A stretch of 64,000 nt of DNA from Heyndrickxia acidicola (GTDB taxonomy: Bacteria; Bacillota; Bacilli; Bacillales; Bacillaceae_C). The notes under the pieces are model-generated. The model ran no database searches. It saw only the letters and a list, made by a program, of their open reading frames with translations, and was not told the origin of the DNA. The stretch covers positions 1,872,847-1,936,846 of the forward strand of contig NZ_KV440953.1 in NCBI RefSeq assembly GCF_001636425.1. Reading direction: 5' to 3'. A program made the translations under genes and the position numbers. This document shows positions 63,123 through 64,000 of the stretch, piece after piece; position 1 is the stretch's first letter, and each line of letters starts with the position of its first letter.

Positions 63123-64000
63123 TTATGAAGCATGTACAGGAATGTAGATGTGAAATGTGGAACCAGAGCCTTCTTCACTTTCCACCTCAATTTTCCCATG
63201 ATGCTCTTTAATAATTTTAAAACTGATCATCAATCCGAGGCCGGTCCCTCTTTCTTTCGTTGTATAAAATGGTTCCCCTAGCTTATTAATCTTATCTTTA
63301 GGAATTCCCATACCTTCATCTTGAATCATAATATGGACAAATTCATCTTCACCTTGCTGAATTTTGATGCGGACTTTTCCGCCATTGGGCATAACTTCAA
63401 TCGCATTTTTAATAATATTGATGAATACCTGTTTAATTTGATTTGGCTCACAAAAAACATCTGGAAGATTTCCCCGATTATCCAATTCAAATTGAACGTT
63501 GTGCATAAGCGCCTGTGCATTGAGCAAGTCAAGTGTATCATTCATTATACTATTAATCGGGTGGTTTTTAAACTCGATGGCCTGAGGTTTTGCAAGGACA
63601 AGGAAATCTGTGATAATAGACTCAATCCTGGCTAGCTCTGATGTAATGACATTAAAATAAAGAGAATGATCCTCCTTTATACTTAACTGCAAAAGCTGGA
63701 TAAACCCCTTTAGTGCCGTCATGGGATTTCGAATTTCATGAGCTATTCCTGCAGCAAGCTCTCCGACCACATTTAAGGTATCGGATTTGCGGAGCTGCTC
63801 TTGTAATGCCATTTTTTCAGTTATTTCACGAATGACGGTCAAGTTTAAATTAGAGGTAAGGTTCCCTTTTGAGCTGATTTCATAAAAATGGCCGCCGCTT
63901 TCTTCCTGCACAGGAAGAAGCATATCCGATTTCCCTTCCCGCTCAAGCTCTTCCTGATGGTGTTCTATCATTTTCCGTTCTCTTCCCTTGAAATTCAAGA
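63123..64000 (-). CDS. kinE: Sporulation-type sensor histidine kinase, C-terminal part
   Basis: Open at the window edge; about 292 residues of the C-terminus are present. The end of a PAS/PAC domain (about 35-68) is followed by HisKA with phospho-His in IAHEIRNPMTALKGFIQLLQ, then HATPase with the N box NIIKNAIEVMPNGG, G1 QDEGMGIPKDK and G2 GTGLGLMISFKI. The HEIRNPMTALKGF H-box is the KinA-KinE/ sporulation phosphorelay type. Position beside ogt points to KinE, but KinA-D relatives cannot be excluded without the missing sensor part. Confidence 0.85.
   Translation of the reverse strand, partial: LNFKGRERKMIEHHQEELEREGKSDMLLPVQEESGGHFYEISSKGNLTSNLNLTVIREITEKMALQEQLRKSDTLNVVGELAAGIAHEIRNPMTALKGFIQLLQLSIKEDHSLYFNVITSELARIESIITDFLVLAKPQAIEFKNHPINSIMNDTLDLLNAQALMHNVQFELDNRGNLPDVFCEPNQIKQVFINIIKNAIEVMPNGGKVRIKIQQGEDEFVHIMIQDEGMGIPKDKINKLGEPFYTTKERGTGLGLMISFKIIKEHHGKIEVESEEGSGSTFHIYIPVHAS

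Overview
The window is an AT-rich chromosomal segment of a spore-forming Bacillaceae bacterium. It carries Spo0E and a KinE-like sporulation kinase, HPr and enzyme I, ClpE behind CtsR boxes, CcpC, RNase J1 with the RNA polymerase epsilon subunit, and S-box (SAM-I) riboswitches. From memory of Bacillus subtilis gene order, the backbone matches the B. subtilis kinE to rnjA interval read in reverse: ykrA, rpoY-rnjA, yknV-yknU, ykuV, ykuU, ykuT, dapL-dapH, ccpC, darB, ykuJ, fadH, ykyB, cheV, patA, ykwC, ptsI-ptsH, ykvS, ykvI, clpE, spo0E, ykvA, the mtn genes, ogt and kinE. Several genes expected there (for example ptsG, motAB, ykuK) are absent. The species cannot be fixed from the sequence alone; it is probably not in the B. 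subtilis group proper.

Layout. 0-12 kb: HAD phosphatase, RNA polymerase epsilon with RNase J1, a heterodimeric ABC exporter, thiol and peroxide defence, an MscS channel and the acetyl branch of diaminopimelate synthesis. 12-25 kb: CcpC, a DHA2 drug exporter, the c-di-AMP sensor DarB, YkuJ, an orphan TatA, FadH under a FadR operator, a GGDEF/EAL protein, and a MarR-controlled MMPL exporter. 25-42 kb: YkyB, CheV, an RDD protein, PatA, two dehydrogenases, PTS enzyme I and HPr, a MoxR/DUF58/DUF4129 operon, YkvS, a CPBP protease and YkvI. 42-53 kb: ClpE, a PUA/EVE-like protein, an MFS carrier, an M3 peptidase, a MarR regulator, a 5'-nucleotidase, Spo0E and YkvA. 53-62 kb: the complete methionine salvage pathway (mtnD, B, X, W, E, U, K, A) with two S-boxes, followed by ogt and the truncated kinE.

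The least ordinary content lies between genes. Five dispersed repeat families fill most gaps (called R1-R5 here). R4 has three intact copies, each exactly 166 bp and each flanked by a perfect 4-bp direct repeat (aact, atca, atta). R3 has related ends (AAGGCT...) and 4-bp direct repeats (ttta, catg). In two long copies its core folds base for base into a four-way junction: an outer stem plus three abutting hairpins. The copies differ by paired substitutions in both arms. Both look like non-autonomous mobile elements whose transposase lies outside the window. R2 and R1 are GC-richer interspersed repeats, and R2 occurs once as a 186-187 bp tandem array. R5 occurs as two inverted copies around mtnE.

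Two genes too short for ordinary gene calling are proposed: a 44-residue single-span membrane protein and a 23-residue cationic peptide. Base-level regulatory calls include a FadR operator and cre-like site at fadH, four CtsR boxes at clpE, tandem cre-like sites before ykvS, a Spo0A box upstream of spo0E, and an inverted-repeat operator on the ykrA promoter.
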